A stretch of 42,859 nucleotides of DNA from Rhizobium sp. Q54 (GTDB lineage Bacteria; Pseudomonadota; Alphaproteobacteria; Rhizobiales; Xanthobacteraceae): the NCBI GenBank assembly GCA_945861265.1, contig CAMAUC010000022.1:1-42859 (forward strand), given 5' to 3'. Below are positions 1 through 9,341 of the stretch, piece after piece. Numbering within the stretch: the first letter of the stretch is position 1; every line of letters starts with the position of its first letter. The notes under the pieces were generated by a model. The model ran no database searches. It saw only the letters and a list, made by a program, of their open reading frames with translations, and was not told the origin of the DNA. A program made the translations under genes and the position numbers.

Positions 1-71
1 TAAGGTCGCCGCGAGGGGATTAGCTTGCCGCCCCGTTGCGAAGCGTGTACCACCCCGGACTTCCCAGTCGT

Positions 72-148
<77 letters not shown>

Positions 149-157
149 ATCTTGGCG

Positions 158-1057
158 CTAAATGCGTCCGACGAAGTCGGCAATGCGGGCGATCACGTTG
201 GCTTCGGCCAAAAGCGGCGCGTGGCCCTGATCCGGCACCACCAAGGTTTCCAGCGTCGTGCGCCGTGCCGCTGTTGTTTCGTTAGCGGCGCGACGCGCCG
301 CCATGGCCTCGACAGTTTCCGCCGTCAACAGATCCGAATTCTCGCCGCGGATCACCATCATCGGCACGTGAGCGAGCGCGTCGAACTGCGGCCACAGAGG
401 CGGCAGCGGCTTCTCGAAATCGACACCCTCCAGCGTTTTGGCCAATGCCACGTCATAGTCCGGCACAAGCCGACCGTCGGCCTCCTTGAAGGCGCGATGC
501 GCGCTTGCCAGCCAGTCCTCGGCGGTCAGTTTGGGAAATTGCGCCGAGAACAGCCGCCGCAGGATATCGGCGCCGTCCTCGTAGCTGCGCGGCTGCGGCA
601 ACCTGCCGACATAGCCTTTGATCCGCATCAGGCCCTTCGGTTCGATCACCGGGCCGATATCGTTGAGCACGCAAGCCGCAATCATGCTTGGCCGCAGCGC
701 CGCCATCAGCATGGTGAGAATGCCGCCTCGCGAAGTGCCGATGAATATCGCGGGCGCGCAGTCGAGCGCGGTCAGCACCGCCAGCACGTCGGCGATCTCG
801 ACCTGGAAATTATAATTGGCAGGATCCGGATCGTAGGCCGAGAGGCCGCGGCCGCGATAATCCAGCGCGACGACGCGGCGGGGACGTGCGGCATCGCTGA
901 CGAGCGCGCTCGCCAGCGCGTCAAAATCATTACCGCTGCGCGCCAGGCCCGGCAGGCAAACAACCGGCAATGACGGCGCGCTGCGCAGGCCATATTCGCG
1001 CGCGTGCAGGCGCAGCCCGTCGGGCGCGGAGATGAAGTGCGAGGTGGGGCCGTTCAT
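158..1057 (-). CDS. alpha/beta hydrolase
   Basis: This 299-residue protein has the alpha/beta-hydrolase fold signature. The nucleophile elbow G-T-S-R-G at 107-111 (Ser109) follows a hydrophobic strand, with a likely acid at Asp242 (GENSDLL) and the catalytic His279 in DQGHAPLL. There is no signal peptide, so it is probably cytosolic. The chosen ATG at 1057 lies 45 bp after the stop of the lytic transglycosylase gene and gives a normal family N-terminus; the open frame continues upstream only as a shadow of that gene. The substrate cannot be read from the sequence. Relatives act as esterases, haloperoxidase-like enzymes or ring-cleavage hydrolases. Co-transcription with the upstream transglycosylase is likely. 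Confidence 0.85.
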   Translation of the reverse strand: MNGPTSHFISAPDGLRLHAREYGLRSAPSLPVVCLPGLARSGNDFDALASALVSDAARPRRVVALDYRGRGLSAYDPDPANYNFQVEIADVLAVLTALDCAPAIFIGTSRGGILTMLMAALRPSMIAACVLNDIGPVIEPKGLMRIKGYVGRLPQPRSYEDGADILRRLFSAQFPKLTAEDWLASAHRAFKEADGRLVPDYDVALAKTLEGVDFEKPLPPLWPQFDALAHVPMMVIRGENSDLLTAETVEAMAARRAANETTAARRTTLETLVVPDQGHAPLLAEANVIARIADFVGRI

Positions 1058-1101
1058 GGGGCTATTTGTCGCCCGCGCGACGCTCCGCCGCAAGCCATGC
1101 C

Positions 1102-3504
1102 CTAATTCGCCGCTGCGCCGCGCCGGATATCGGCCTCGATGACCAGCTTGGTGCCGCCGCCGAAACGCGCGCGATAGACCTGCAGGTTCTCCATGATCCG
1201 CTGCACATAATTGCGGGTCTCGGCGATCGGGATGCGCTCGGCCCAGTCGACCGGATCGACCTTCGGATCGCGCGGATCGCCATAGGCTTCGATCCACTGG
1301 CGCACCCGGCCGCGTCCGGCATTGTAGCCGGCGAAGGTCAGAAGATAGGAGCCGTTATAGGTGCTCAGCAGCATCGACAGTTCGGCCGCGCCCATCTGCA
1401 TATTGTAGATCGGGTCGCTGAGCAGGCGGGCCGGGTTGTACGGCGCCTTGTAGCGCTGCGCCGTGTCCTTGGCGGCAACGGGCGTCACCTGCATGAAGCC
1501 CATGGCTTTGGCCGGCGAGACGACCTTCTGATTGAAGTGGCTCTCCTGGCGGGCGATCGAATAGGTCACGGCCGGTTCGATCGGCGGCGCGATCGGCGTG
1601 TAGTCGGGCAGGCCGATGATTGGATAGGCGTAGTAATCGAGCGGCAGGCCGCGGCCGAGCGCGCCCTTGCCGAGCAGCAGCATGGCGCGGCCGTCGCGAT
1701 GCTTGCCGGCGGTTTCCGCCAGCACTGCCATGCCGGCGACGTCGCTCGAGCTTTCGCCGAGTTCGGCGAAGATCGACGCCAGCATGTCGCGTTCGTCCAG
1801 CGCATAGAGAATTTCGGCGACACGCACGACTTCTAGATTGCTCAGCGCGCCGCGCTCCGGCGCGGTGAATGCCGGCGGGCCGCGCAGGCCCAGATCGGCG
1901 ACGCCCAGCCGCGCGCGCGCCAGCTGGCCGTAATAGGTCGCGGTATGTTCGGCTGCCCGCGCGTAATGCGCGCGCGCCTGCGCCTGCTGCCCAAGCGCCT
2001 CGGCGGCGCGGCCTTCCCAATAGCCGCCGCGCGCCAGCGCGTGCGGGTTGGTGATGCCATCGGAAATCTGCGCAAAATGCGTCAGCGCGGTCGCCGGATC
2101 ATGCAGAAAGCGCAGCGCGATCCAGCCGGCGGTGAAGTGCTTGTCGGCGCGGTAGTTGCCCTGTGTCGGCGTGGCGGCATCGCGCGCCAGCCGGTAGGCG
2201 GTCTGGGCATCCTTGGCGTCGAGCAGGCTGCGGACCAGCAGACGCCGTTCCATCCACCATTGATTGACGTCGACCTGCGCGGCCGGGTCCTTCGGCGCGG
2301 TGAGGACGAGTTTGGCGGCTTCTTCGGGCTTGCCGTTTTTGCGCAGCCATTGCGCGCGGGCAAAGATATAGCCGGCGTCCTTTTGCGCCGCCGATGGCAC
2401 GGCGTCGAGCAGCGCCTTGGCATTGCCGGCCTTCTTGATGACCGCCGCCCAGGCGCGGGCGATCGCCATCTCATTGCCGCCGAGGCGCTCGGCCGCGCGC
2501 AGCCCGGCGTCGGCATTGTCCTCATAGAAGCGCTGGTTCATCCGGACTTTGTGATCGGCCGTGGTCAGCATGTTGCCGTACATCTCGAGCACGCTGCGCT
2601 CGACATCGCCGCTGCTGTCCAGATGGCGCCATGCATAGCGTACCAGCGAGGCGGCACCGTCGCGGTCGCCTTGCGCCAGCACCGCGTGCGCCAGCATGTA
2701 ATAGCCCTTGGCGGTGGACGGCTTCTGCTGCGCGAAGAAGGCGCGCACGGTGGCGTCGTCGATCTTGTCGTTCCACAACGCATTCTCGGCGCGGCGGCGT
2801 AGCAGCGGCGCATGCGGCCAGGACGGATTGGTGTGGATGAAATTGGCGTAGCGCTGAAAGGTCGGCTTTGTGTTGTCGCTGCGCAGCGCGATCCATTCGG
2901 CGAGCTTGCGCGCCACCGGGTCGGTGATCGAGCGTTGGGCGACGTCGGCGATCGTTTCGTTGCCTTTGCGCGTTGCGTCGATCACCTGACGGACCAGCGC
3001 GATGTCGGCGGCCGACGTGGTCGTGGTCGGTGCGATGGCGAAGGGGCCGGCGGCCGGGCGCGCCATCGGCTTGAAGGTGGCGCTGGCGGCGAAGATGCCG
3101 CCGCGCAGGCCGACATTGGCCTGGGCATAGGAATCGGCGCCGGGGCCGGCGGGCGAGCCGGGCTTGGTGGCAACCGTAGTCGGGACAGTCTGCCGCTTGC
3201 CGGGCCGGCTTTGCGGCATCGGCACGGCCACGGTCTTCCGGGGGGGAACAGCCGCGGACTTCTTGGGGGGGACGGCGGCGGTTTTTTTGGGAGCGACGGC
3301 GGCGGAAGCTTTTGCCGGCGGCTTTTTCGCAGCCTTCTGAACCGATGGCTGAACCGGGACCTGCGCTGCAGCTGGAACGGCGCAGAGCAAGCCGGCCGCC
3401 AGACAGGCACCCCGGAACGGGCCAAGGACCGCGCCAAGGACCGCGCCATGCCGTCCGGACGTGTCCCTGGGGAGCCGCCAACGAAGTCGATTCATAACGT
3501 CCAT
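1102..3504 (-). CDS. slt: soluble lytic murein transglycosylase (Slt family)
   Basis: This enzyme cleaves peptidoglycan glycan strands to 1,6-anhydro-muropeptides in the periplasm. It has about 800 residues: a basic/hydrophobic N-terminus with a signal peptide ending near AAAQ (about residue 48), then a low-complexity Lys/Pro/Ala linker (about 56-100), a long alpha-helical superhelix, and a C-terminal goose-lysozyme-like SLT domain. Catalytic Glu654 is in RQESHF and the GFMQ motif is at about 669-672; the AGYNAG motif follows. I chose the ATG at 3504 (MDVMNRL); ATG at 3495 is also possible, and the longer open frame has no signal-like start. The linker DNA carries three 7-base homopolymer runs at 3240-3278, which are prone to slippage or miscalling. 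Confidence 0.92.
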   Translation of the reverse strand: MDVMNRLRWRLPRDTSGRHGAVLGAVLGPFRGACLAAGLLCAVPAAAQVPVQPSVQKAAKKPPAKASAAVAPKKTAAVPPKKSAAVPPRKTVAVPMPQSRPGKRQTVPTTVATKPGSPAGPGADSYAQANVGLRGGIFAASATFKPMARPAAGPFAIAPTTTTSAADIALVRQVIDATRKGNETIADVAQRSITDPVARKLAEWIALRSDNTKPTFQRYANFIHTNPSWPHAPLLRRRAENALWNDKIDDATVRAFFAQQKPSTAKGYYMLAHAVLAQGDRDGAASLVRYAWRHLDSSGDVERSVLEMYGNMLTTADHKVRMNQRFYEDNADAGLRAAERLGGNEMAIARAWAAVIKKAGNAKALLDAVPSAAQKDAGYIFARAQWLRKNGKPEEAAKLVLTAPKDPAAQVDVNQWWMERRLLVRSLLDAKDAQTAYRLARDAATPTQGNYRADKHFTAGWIALRFLHDPATALTHFAQISDGITNPHALARGGYWEGRAAEALGQQAQARAHYARAAEHTATYYGQLARARLGVADLGLRGPPAFTAPERGALSNLEVVRVAEILYALDERDMLASIFAELGESSSDVAGMAVLAETAGKHRDGRAMLLLGKGALGRGLPLDYYAYPIIGLPDYTPIAPPIEPAVTYSIARQESHFNQKVVSPAKAMGFMQVTPVAAKDTAQRYKAPYNPARLLSDPIYNMQMGAAELSMLLSTYNGSYLLTFAGYNAGRGRVRQWIEAYGDPRDPKVDPVDWAERIPIAETRNYVQRIMENLQVYRARFGGGTKLVIEADIRRGAAAN

Positions 3505-3743
3505 TCGAGCTTTCGCCTTCAGGTTGGGCGCCCGACTCAAAAGGCACACGCCAATATAGTCGCAATAAGCCAATTTCGTCGGCAAAGCATAGCCGGGATG
3601 GCCCAGTCTGCGCGCATAAGTCGCGACGATGGTAAAAACAGGGCCGGCGGCGCGCGCCGCCGTTAACGGGGGCTTTCATCGGCGCGGGCGACCCGATATC
3701 AATGGAGTTTGCCGCATTAGAGGCCGGGACGGAGAGTGAGCCA

Positions 3744-4658
<915 letters not shown>

Positions 4659-4695
4659 ACGGGCGTGGCCGAATAGGGCCGGGCGAGGGTGGACC

Positions 4696-5103
4696 ATGCT
4701 TGAGGAATTCAAGAAATTCGCGCTGCGCGGCAATGTCGTCGATCTCGCCGTCGGCGTGATCATCGGCGCCGCGTTTGGCAGCATCGTCTCGTCGCTGGTC
4801 GGCGACATCATCATGCCGCTGATCGGGGCGCTGACCGGCGGGCTCGACTTCTCGAACTACTTCTTGCCGCTGTCGTCGAAGGTCATAGCCGACACTTTAA
4901 TTGAGGCAAAAAAACAAGGTGCTGTATTAGCTTACGGCAGTTTTCTGACGATAACGCTTAACTTTACGATCGTCGCCTTTGTGCTGTTCCTGGTGATCCG
5001 GGCGCTCGGCAAATTGATCAAGAAGGAAGCCGAGAAGCCCGCGCCGGTGCCGAAGCAGGAACTGCTGCTGACCGAAATCAGGGACCTGTTGAAAAAGCCG
5101 TAA
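4696..5103 (+). CDS. mscL: large-conductance mechanosensitive channel
   Basis: This is a pentameric inner-membrane channel that opens under membrane tension to release solutes during hypo-osmotic shock. The 135-residue length is normal. It shows the N-terminal amphipathic helix ([20 protein letters not shown]), TM1 with the Gly/Ala-rich pore stretch, a periplasmic loop with DFSNYF, TM2 (about 87-105) and a C-terminal helix ending in LLTEIRDLL. The 80 bases at 4891-4970 (loop and start of TM2) are about 38% GC by hand count and use codons such as TTA, ATT, AAA and GTA, unlike the rest of the gene, which suggests a recombined segment. It is 37 bp downstream of dapA. Confidence 0.97.
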   Translation: MLEEFKKFALRGNVVDLAVGVIIGAAFGSIVSSLVGDIIMPLIGALTGGLDFSNYFLPLSSKVIADTLIEAKKQGAVLAYGSFLTITLNFTIVAFVLFLVIRALGKLIKKEAEKPAPVPKQELLLTEIRDLLKKP

Positions 5104-5145
5104 CTGGCTTTACCGGTGTTCGACGCGCTGGCCGACATAAATCAA

Positions 5146-5198
5146 ACACCTTGTCGCGCCAAGGTGTAGACTGATCTGGTTGGCGCGTTGTGCGCCAA
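5146..5198 (+). other. tandem hairpins downstream of mscL
   Basis: Two perfect inverted repeats follow mscL. One has arms ACACCTTG (5146-5153) and CAAGGTGT (5160-5167). The other has arms TTGGCGC (5180-5186) and GCGCCAA (5192-5198). Neither has a following T-run, so they are not classical intrinsic terminators, but they may end or stabilise the dapA-mscL transcript. Confidence 0.5.
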
Positions 5199-5346
5199 AT
5201 CGAACTTTATCAGCGGTCGTCCGTTCGCGACGCCGGCTTAAAAAAATTCTCCGCGCTGCGACACCGCGGATCGGGCGTTTCGCCAGTTCACATCCGGATT
5301 TGTCATCCGCATTCGCTGGCCCCGCATCGCGCGGGACCAATCGACG

Positions 5347-5384
5347 ACTGTCACCCGTCTGTCAGATACCGGACAGACGACAGT
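5347..5384 (+). promoter_or_regulatory. long inverted repeat upstream of the Crp/Fnr gene
   Basis: The 385-bp gap 5104-5488 contains no convincing gene. Besides the two hairpins at 5146-5198 it holds a 13-bp interrupted stem: ACTGTC + GTCTGTC on the left (4-nt bulge ACCC) against GACAGAC + GACAGT on the right, with an 8-nt loop. It lies about 105 bp before the regulator's start codon, so it could be an operator in the promoter or a structured 5' leader. Its function is inferred from position only. Confidence 0.4.
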
Positions 5385-5488
5385 TCACGTGTGGCTTAAG
5401 CCTTTCACCAATTGTGGCGGCACGCCCCCTCGGAGCGCGTGCACTTATCCGCCTTCGGCCGCTCGACCGATCGGGCGGGATATTCATT

Positions 5489-6205
5489 ATGGAAATCCCC
5501 CACTTGGGCGTGTCCAACAGGATTCTCGATTCACTGCCCACTGCCGAGGCCGCGCTGCTCAAGCCGCACCTCAAGACCTTTGCCATGGTGCAGGGCACGC
5601 TACTGCAGGAACAGGGCGACCAGATCGGCCACATCTATTTTCCGCTCAGCGGCATGATCTCGCTGCTCGCGGTGATGAAGCAGGGGCAATCGGTTGAGAT
5701 CGCGACCGTCGGGCGCGAAGGCACCGTCGGAGCCATGTCTGGCTTCGGCCCGCGTCATGCCTTCACGCGGGCGATCGTGCAGGTCGGTGGCGCTGCCTCG
5801 CGTATCTCAACGACGCATTTCCAGGAAGCGATGAAGAAGAGCGCGACGTTGCGTGAAACTGTCGCGCGCTACAATGAGGGCCTGCTGGCGCAAGTGCAGC
5901 AGACGGCGGCGTGCAATGCGTTGCACGATCTCGAACAGCGACTGTGCCGTTGGCTCCTGCAAACGCAGGACCGTGCCGGCGGCGACCTGATTACGCTCAC
6001 CCACGAGTTCCTGTCGCAGATGCTGGCGGTGCGCCGCACCACAGTGACTTTGGTGGCACGCGGCCTGCAGACGGCCGGCGCCATCGAGTACAAGCGCGGC
6101 AAAATCCGGATCGTCGACCGCCGCAAGCTCGAAAAACGCGCCTGCGAGTGCTACAAGGTGGTCAGCCAGCAGATCGACAGGCATTTGCCGGGCGCCAAGG
6201 GCTAG
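5489..6205 (+). CDS. Crp/Fnr family transcriptional regulator
   Basis: This 238-residue DNA-binding regulator has an N-terminal cyclic-nucleotide-binding-like beta-barrel (about 20-135; GDQIGHIYFPLSGMIS) and a C-terminal winged helix (about 150-225; recognition region EFLSQMLAVRRTTVTLVARGL). There is no FNR-type cysteine cluster, so it is unlikely to be an Fe-S oxygen sensor, and the ligand is unknown. The ATG at 5489 is preceded by GGCGGGA (5474-5480). The frame stays open for another 103 codons upstream, but that part is Arg-rich, out of family and overlaps the leader hairpins. It is flanked by mscL upstream and a convergent DUF6894-like gene downstream. Confidence 0.9.
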   Translation: MEIPHLGVSNRILDSLPTAEAALLKPHLKTFAMVQGTLLQEQGDQIGHIYFPLSGMISLLAVMKQGQSVEIATVGREGTVGAMSGFGPRHAFTRAIVQVGGAASRISTTHFQEAMKKSATLRETVARYNEGLLAQVQQTAACNALHDLEQRLCRWLLQTQDRAGGDLITLTHEFLSQMLAVRRTTVTLVARGLQTAGAIEYKRGKIRIVDRRKLEKRACECYKVVSQQIDRHLPGAKG

Positions 6206-6235
6206 GCCGCCGGGCGCCAAGTGCCACGTGGCCAA

Positions 6236-6532
6236 TCAGTCGCGCGCGCGGGCCCGCTGCTCCAATTGCAGCGTAAAGACCTGTTTGCCCCGCTCATCCA
6301 CGACCTGGACCGACCAATATAACCCGTCAATGCCATTGAATTCCGCGGCCCGACGGCTAAATGCTGCGGTGCAGGCTGTCGCGTGTTCGCGCGCCGCCGC
6401 GGCATCGGTAAAAACCCGGCCGCCGGTGTCCGGGACCTTGGTCAGGCCGTCGGTCAACTGGAAATAGAATTTCGGCAACGGGCAATCCGCTACAAGCCGC
6501 GATCTTGGCCGGGTATGTCTGGTACGCGACAT
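6236..6532 (-). CDS. DUF6894-like small protein
   Basis: This protein of up to 98 residues resembles the DUF6894 group common in Hyphomicrobiales: an aromatic strand (KFYFQLTDG), then a segment around VFTDAAAAREHA, then a closing strand WSVQVVDERG. Its function is unknown. The ATG at 6532 is the only ATG. Family members usually begin just before the KFYF strand, so a TTG at 6478 is an alternative start, though neither start has a strong ribosome-binding site. It is convergent with the Crp/Fnr gene and divergent from smpB, so it shares a short promoter region with smpB. Confidence 0.65.
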   Translation of the reverse strand: MSRTRHTRPRSRLVADCPLPKFYFQLTDGLTKVPDTGGRVFTDAAAAREHATACTAAFSRRAAEFNGIDGLYWSVQVVDERGKQVFTLQLEQRARARD

Positions 6533-6628
6533 AGGCTTTAAGTCGGGGCTGGCCGGATCGTTCCATCTGGTGGGAGTGCGCCTCGCGTGGCATAGCTCCT
6601 AGGTTAATCGTGGGAAGCTGGATCAAGA

Positions 6629-7102
6629 ATGGCTGCAAAACCGGAGCGCCGCCTCAGGGCGGTGGCTGAAAACCGCAAGGCGCGGTTCAATTTCGAAATC
6701 GGCGAGGTCTTCGAGGCCGGCATCGTGCTCACCGGCAGCGAGGTCAAGTCGTTGCGCGCCGGCAAGGCGACGATCGCCGAATCCTATGCCGACGCCAAGG
6801 ACGGCGAGATCTGGCTGATCAATTCCAACATCCCGGAATACCGGCAGGCACACCGCTTCAACCATTTGCCGAAGCGGCCGCGCAAGCTGCTCTTGCACCA
6901 GCGTCAGATCAACAAGCTTTCCGGCGCGGTCGATCGCGAGGGCATGACCATCGTTCCGCTGAAAATCTATTTCAACGACAAGGGCCGCGCCAAGATCGAA
7001 GTCGCGCTGGCCAAGGGCAAGAAGCTGCACGACAAGCGCGAGACCGAGAAGGCGCGCTCCTGGCAGCGGGACAAGAGCCGCATCATGCGCGATAGGGGCT
7101 GA
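6629..7102 (+). CDS. smpB: SsrA-binding protein SmpB
   Basis: It binds tmRNA (SsrA) and delivers it to stalled ribosomes for trans-translation. The length of 157 residues is typical. Recognisable family segments are [37 protein letters not shown], the RPRKLLLH stretch, and the basic C-terminal tail [13 protein letters not shown]...[10 protein letters not shown] that enters the decoding centre. No ssrA gene was seen in the window. The downstream VOC gene is convergent, with only 6 bp between the stops. Confidence 0.98.
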   Translation: MAAKPERRLRAVAENRKARFNFEIGEVFEAGIVLTGSEVKSLRAGKATIAESYADAKDGEIWLINSNIPEYRQAHRFNHLPKRPRKLLLHQRQINKLSGAVDREGMTIVPLKIYFNDKGRAKIEVALAKGKKLHDKRETEKARSWQRDKSRIMRDRG

Positions 7103-7108
7103 CGCCGG

Positions 7109-7507
7109 CTATTCGGCGCGTTTGCAGACCGCTTCGATATTGTTGCCATCCGGATCGACGACGAAAGCGGCGTAGTAATTCGGGGCATATTCATTGCGCA
7201 GCCCCGGCGGGCCATTGTCTTTTGCACCCGCCGCGATCGCCGCCTCGTAGAAAGCGATAACTTTCTTGCGGCTCTTGGCGGCCAGACAAATATGCACCGG
7301 TCCCGACAGCTTGGCGCGAACGCCGACGCTTGTACCGATCCACAGACATGTCTTGTTCGTCGTTGTGCCGTAGCCGACGAAACGTTTCTTCGAGGCCGGC
7401 ACGGCGAAGTCATATTGCGGCGTCAGGCCCAGAGGTCTGAGCGCGGCGTCGTAAAACGCTTTGGCGCGGGCGATGCTTTTCACTTTAATTCCGACATGAT
7501 CGAGCAT
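7109..7507 (-). CDS. VOC family (glyoxalase/bleomycin-resistance fold) protein
   Basis: This 132-residue protein has the paired beta-alpha-beta-beta-beta units of the vicinal oxygen chelate fold: an opening MLDHVGIKVKSIARAKAFYDAAL and a closing YYAAFVVDPDGNNIEAVC. Conserved metal-ligand candidates are His4 and the Glu near the C-terminus. The substrate is unknown. It lies 51 bp after the sodC stop on the same strand, so it may be co-transcribed with it. Confidence 0.85.
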   Translation of the reverse strand: MLDHVGIKVKSIARAKAFYDAALRPLGLTPQYDFAVPASKKRFVGYGTTTNKTCLWIGTSVGVRAKLSGPVHICLAAKSRKKVIAFYEAAIAAGAKDNGPPGLRNEYAPNYYAAFVVDPDGNNIEAVCKRAE

Positions 7508-7530
7508 TCGTCCGCGCCTCTTGTCACATT

Positions 7531-7561
7531 CAATATGTGGCTTACTGCAATATGTGGCTTA
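7531..7561 (+). repeat. 17-bp-period duplication covering the sodC stop codon
   Basis: The 14-mer CAATATGTGGCTTA occurs at 7531-7544 and again at 7548-7561. On the minus strand each copy starts with TAA, and the second (7559-7561) is the actual sodC stop codon. It is a short tandem duplication by direct reading. Confidence 0.85.
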
Positions 7562-8080
7562 TTTCACCACGCCACAGGCGATGCGGCCACCGGCTTCACC
7601 GGTTGGATCTGTCTTGTAGTCGTCGCTGCCGGCGTGGATCACGACGGCCGAGCCGTCGGCGTCGAACAGCGAATTCGGCTTGCCCTTTTCCAGCGTGATC
7701 GCAGCATTAATCACTTCGACGGTCAGGTCGCCGCTTTGCGGTACGTGCAGGTTCGGCATGTCGCCGGCATGTGCGCCGTCGGCCGCCAGCAAGCCATGCT
7801 TGTGGCTATCCGGGTTGAAATGGCCGCCGGCCGAGGTGAAGGCAGGGCCTTCGCACTTGCCGACAGCGTGGACGTGAAACGCATGCTCGCCCGGCGGCAG
7901 GTCTTTGACCGATAGATTGATCAGCACCCCGCGCGGTGTCTGCGTCAGATTGACCGAACCGACTTCCTTGCCCTGGCCATCCTTGAGTGGCGCCGTCGCG
8001 GTCTGGGCGGCGGCGGGCAGGACTGCGGCGGCGCACAATAGCGCGGCGTAAAGTCCAATACGTGTGAATTGGTTTGTCAT
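7559..8080 (-). CDS. sodC: periplasmic Cu/Zn superoxide dismutase
   Basis: It converts superoxide to peroxide and oxygen in the periplasm. The 173-residue precursor has a signal peptide (about 1-26, ending PAAAQ). Copper ligands are His69 and His71 (FHVH), bridging His87 (GGHFNP) and His149 (VVIHAG). Zinc ligands are supplied by the HKHG / AHAGD region, and the disulfide is probably Cys76-Cys169. The ATG at 8080 is preceded by AAGGGAG with good spacing; the open frame upstream has no signal-peptide character. It is divergent from the VOC gene at 8206. Confidence 0.95.
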   Translation of the reverse strand: MTNQFTRIGLYAALLCAAAVLPAAAQTATAPLKDGQGKEVGSVNLTQTPRGVLINLSVKDLPPGEHAFHVHAVGKCEGPAFTSAGGHFNPDSHKHGLLAADGAHAGDMPNLHVPQSGDLTVEVINAAITLEKGKPNSLFDADGSAVVIHAGSDDYKTDPTGEAGGRIACGVVK

Positions 8081-8205
8081 GTTATCGCTCCCTTTGACTA
8101 TTTCGGCATTTGCGGCTGCCGCGCCGTCGGCACTTGATTTAGCGGGCTTGACCCAGGGGCCGACATCACGGTTGTGTGACATGATCAGCCAGGGATAGTT
8201 TCAAC

Positions 8206-8598
8206 ATGCTGCCGACCAAACTCGATCATTGCGTTATTCATGTGTCGGAGTGGGAGCGCTCCAATACATTCTATACGGAAGTCCTCGGCGCCGAGCTAGT
8301 GACGCGGCCGGCCGGCGGTTTCGCCTATCGCTTCGGCGACAAGCAGCTCAACTGTCATGGACCGGGTGTGCAACCGGCCGAGGTGGCGCGGCTGCCGGTG
8401 CAGCCTGGCAACAGCGATCTGTGTTTTGAATGGGACGGGCCGATCGAGGACGCGATAGCGCATTTGAAAGCCAAGGGGATCGCAGTCGAGCGCGGGCCGA
8501 TGCAGCGCAACGGCGCCAAGGGGCCAGGGACGTCCGTGTACTTCCGCGATCCGGACGGATCGCTGATGGAATTTATGTCATACAGGGATGCTAGATGA
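8206..8598 (+). CDS. VOC family protein
   Basis: This 130-residue vicinal oxygen chelate protein opens with KLDHCVIHVSEWERSNTFYTEVLG and ends VYFRDPDGSLMEFMSY, the usual glyoxalase / FosA-like / dioxygenase half-repeats. Likely metal ligands are His8 and the Glu in LMEF. The substrate is unknown. It is separate from the VOC protein at 7109-7507, with different sequence throughout. It is divergent from sodC and convergent with the uracil-DNA glycosylase gene. Confidence 0.88.
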   Translation: MLPTKLDHCVIHVSEWERSNTFYTEVLGAELVTRPAGGFAYRFGDKQLNCHGPGVQPAEVARLPVQPGNSDLCFEWDGPIEDAIAHLKAKGIAVERGPMQRNGAKGPGTSVYFRDPDGSLMEFMSYRDAR

Positions 8599-8660
8599 TC
8601 GATGCGCCCGGCACGCACGATCCCAAGGTTTTGCCGCCCAATAGTTACGTGCACGCTGCT

Positions 8661-9332
8661 TCAGGCATCTAGATAATTTCTGACCTTCGCAAACACATCG
8701 CGGAACATCGGCGGCGTCAGCCGTCCGGTGTTGGTGTTGTAGCGCGAGCAGTGATAGCTGGAAAACAGCGCGACGCTTTTGCCGTCCGGCGACGCCAGTA
8801 TGTTCTGCCCCGCGTGCTTGAACGGCATCGCCGATTTTTTGGCGGCAAAGGCCGTCAGCACGCTCGCGTGCGCAATACCGCCGAGCGCGACGATGGCCTT
8901 CAGGTTCGGCATCTCGGCGATGGTCGGTACGAGAAAATCGCGACAGGTGTTGATCTCGACCGGCAGCGGCTTGTTCTCCGGCGGCACGCAGCGCACCGCA
9001 TTGGTGATGCGGCAGTCGGTCAAAGTCAGCCCGTCATCGATGCGCGCGTCGAAGGTGCCTTTGGCGAAACCGTATTCGCCGAGCGTCGCGTATAAAAGGA
9101 CGCCGGCATAATCGCCGGTGAATGGCCGGCCGGTGCGGTTGGCGCCCTGCACGCCGGGAGCCAGGCCCACGATCAGCAGCCGTGCGTCGTTTGGCCCGAA
9201 AGAGGGCACCGGCGCGTTGAACCAGGTCGGCTCCTTGGCGCGGCAGGCCTTGCGATAGGCGACCAGACGCGGACAGCGCGGGCAATCCCGCCCGGGCTTG
9301 GAAAGCTCAGGCTTGACCGCAGCCGCCGCCAT
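8661..9332 (-). CDS. family 5 uracil-DNA glycosylase (UDGb type)
   Basis: It removes uracil, and in this family other deaminated bases, from DNA. The 223-residue protein has motif 1 GLAPGVQGANRTGRP (56-70) and the second active-site motif HCSRYNTNTGRLT (194-206). Four cysteines (17, 20, 115, 130) fit the family's 4Fe-4S cluster. Motif 1 lacks the Asp/Asn found in classical UDGs, as is usual for family 5. The gene starts 9 bp after the stop of the NYN-domain gene, so the two form an operon. Confidence 0.92.
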   Translation of the reverse strand: MAAAAVKPELSKPGRDCPRCPRLVAYRKACRAKEPTWFNAPVPSFGPNDARLLIVGLAPGVQGANRTGRPFTGDYAGVLLYATLGEYGFAKGTFDARIDDGLTLTDCRITNAVRCVPPENKPLPVEINTCRDFLVPTIAEMPNLKAIVALGGIAHASVLTAFAAKKSAMPFKHAGQNILASPDGKSVALFSSYHCSRYNTNTGRLTPPMFRDVFAKVRNYLDA

Positions 9333-9341
9333 CGTGCGCTC

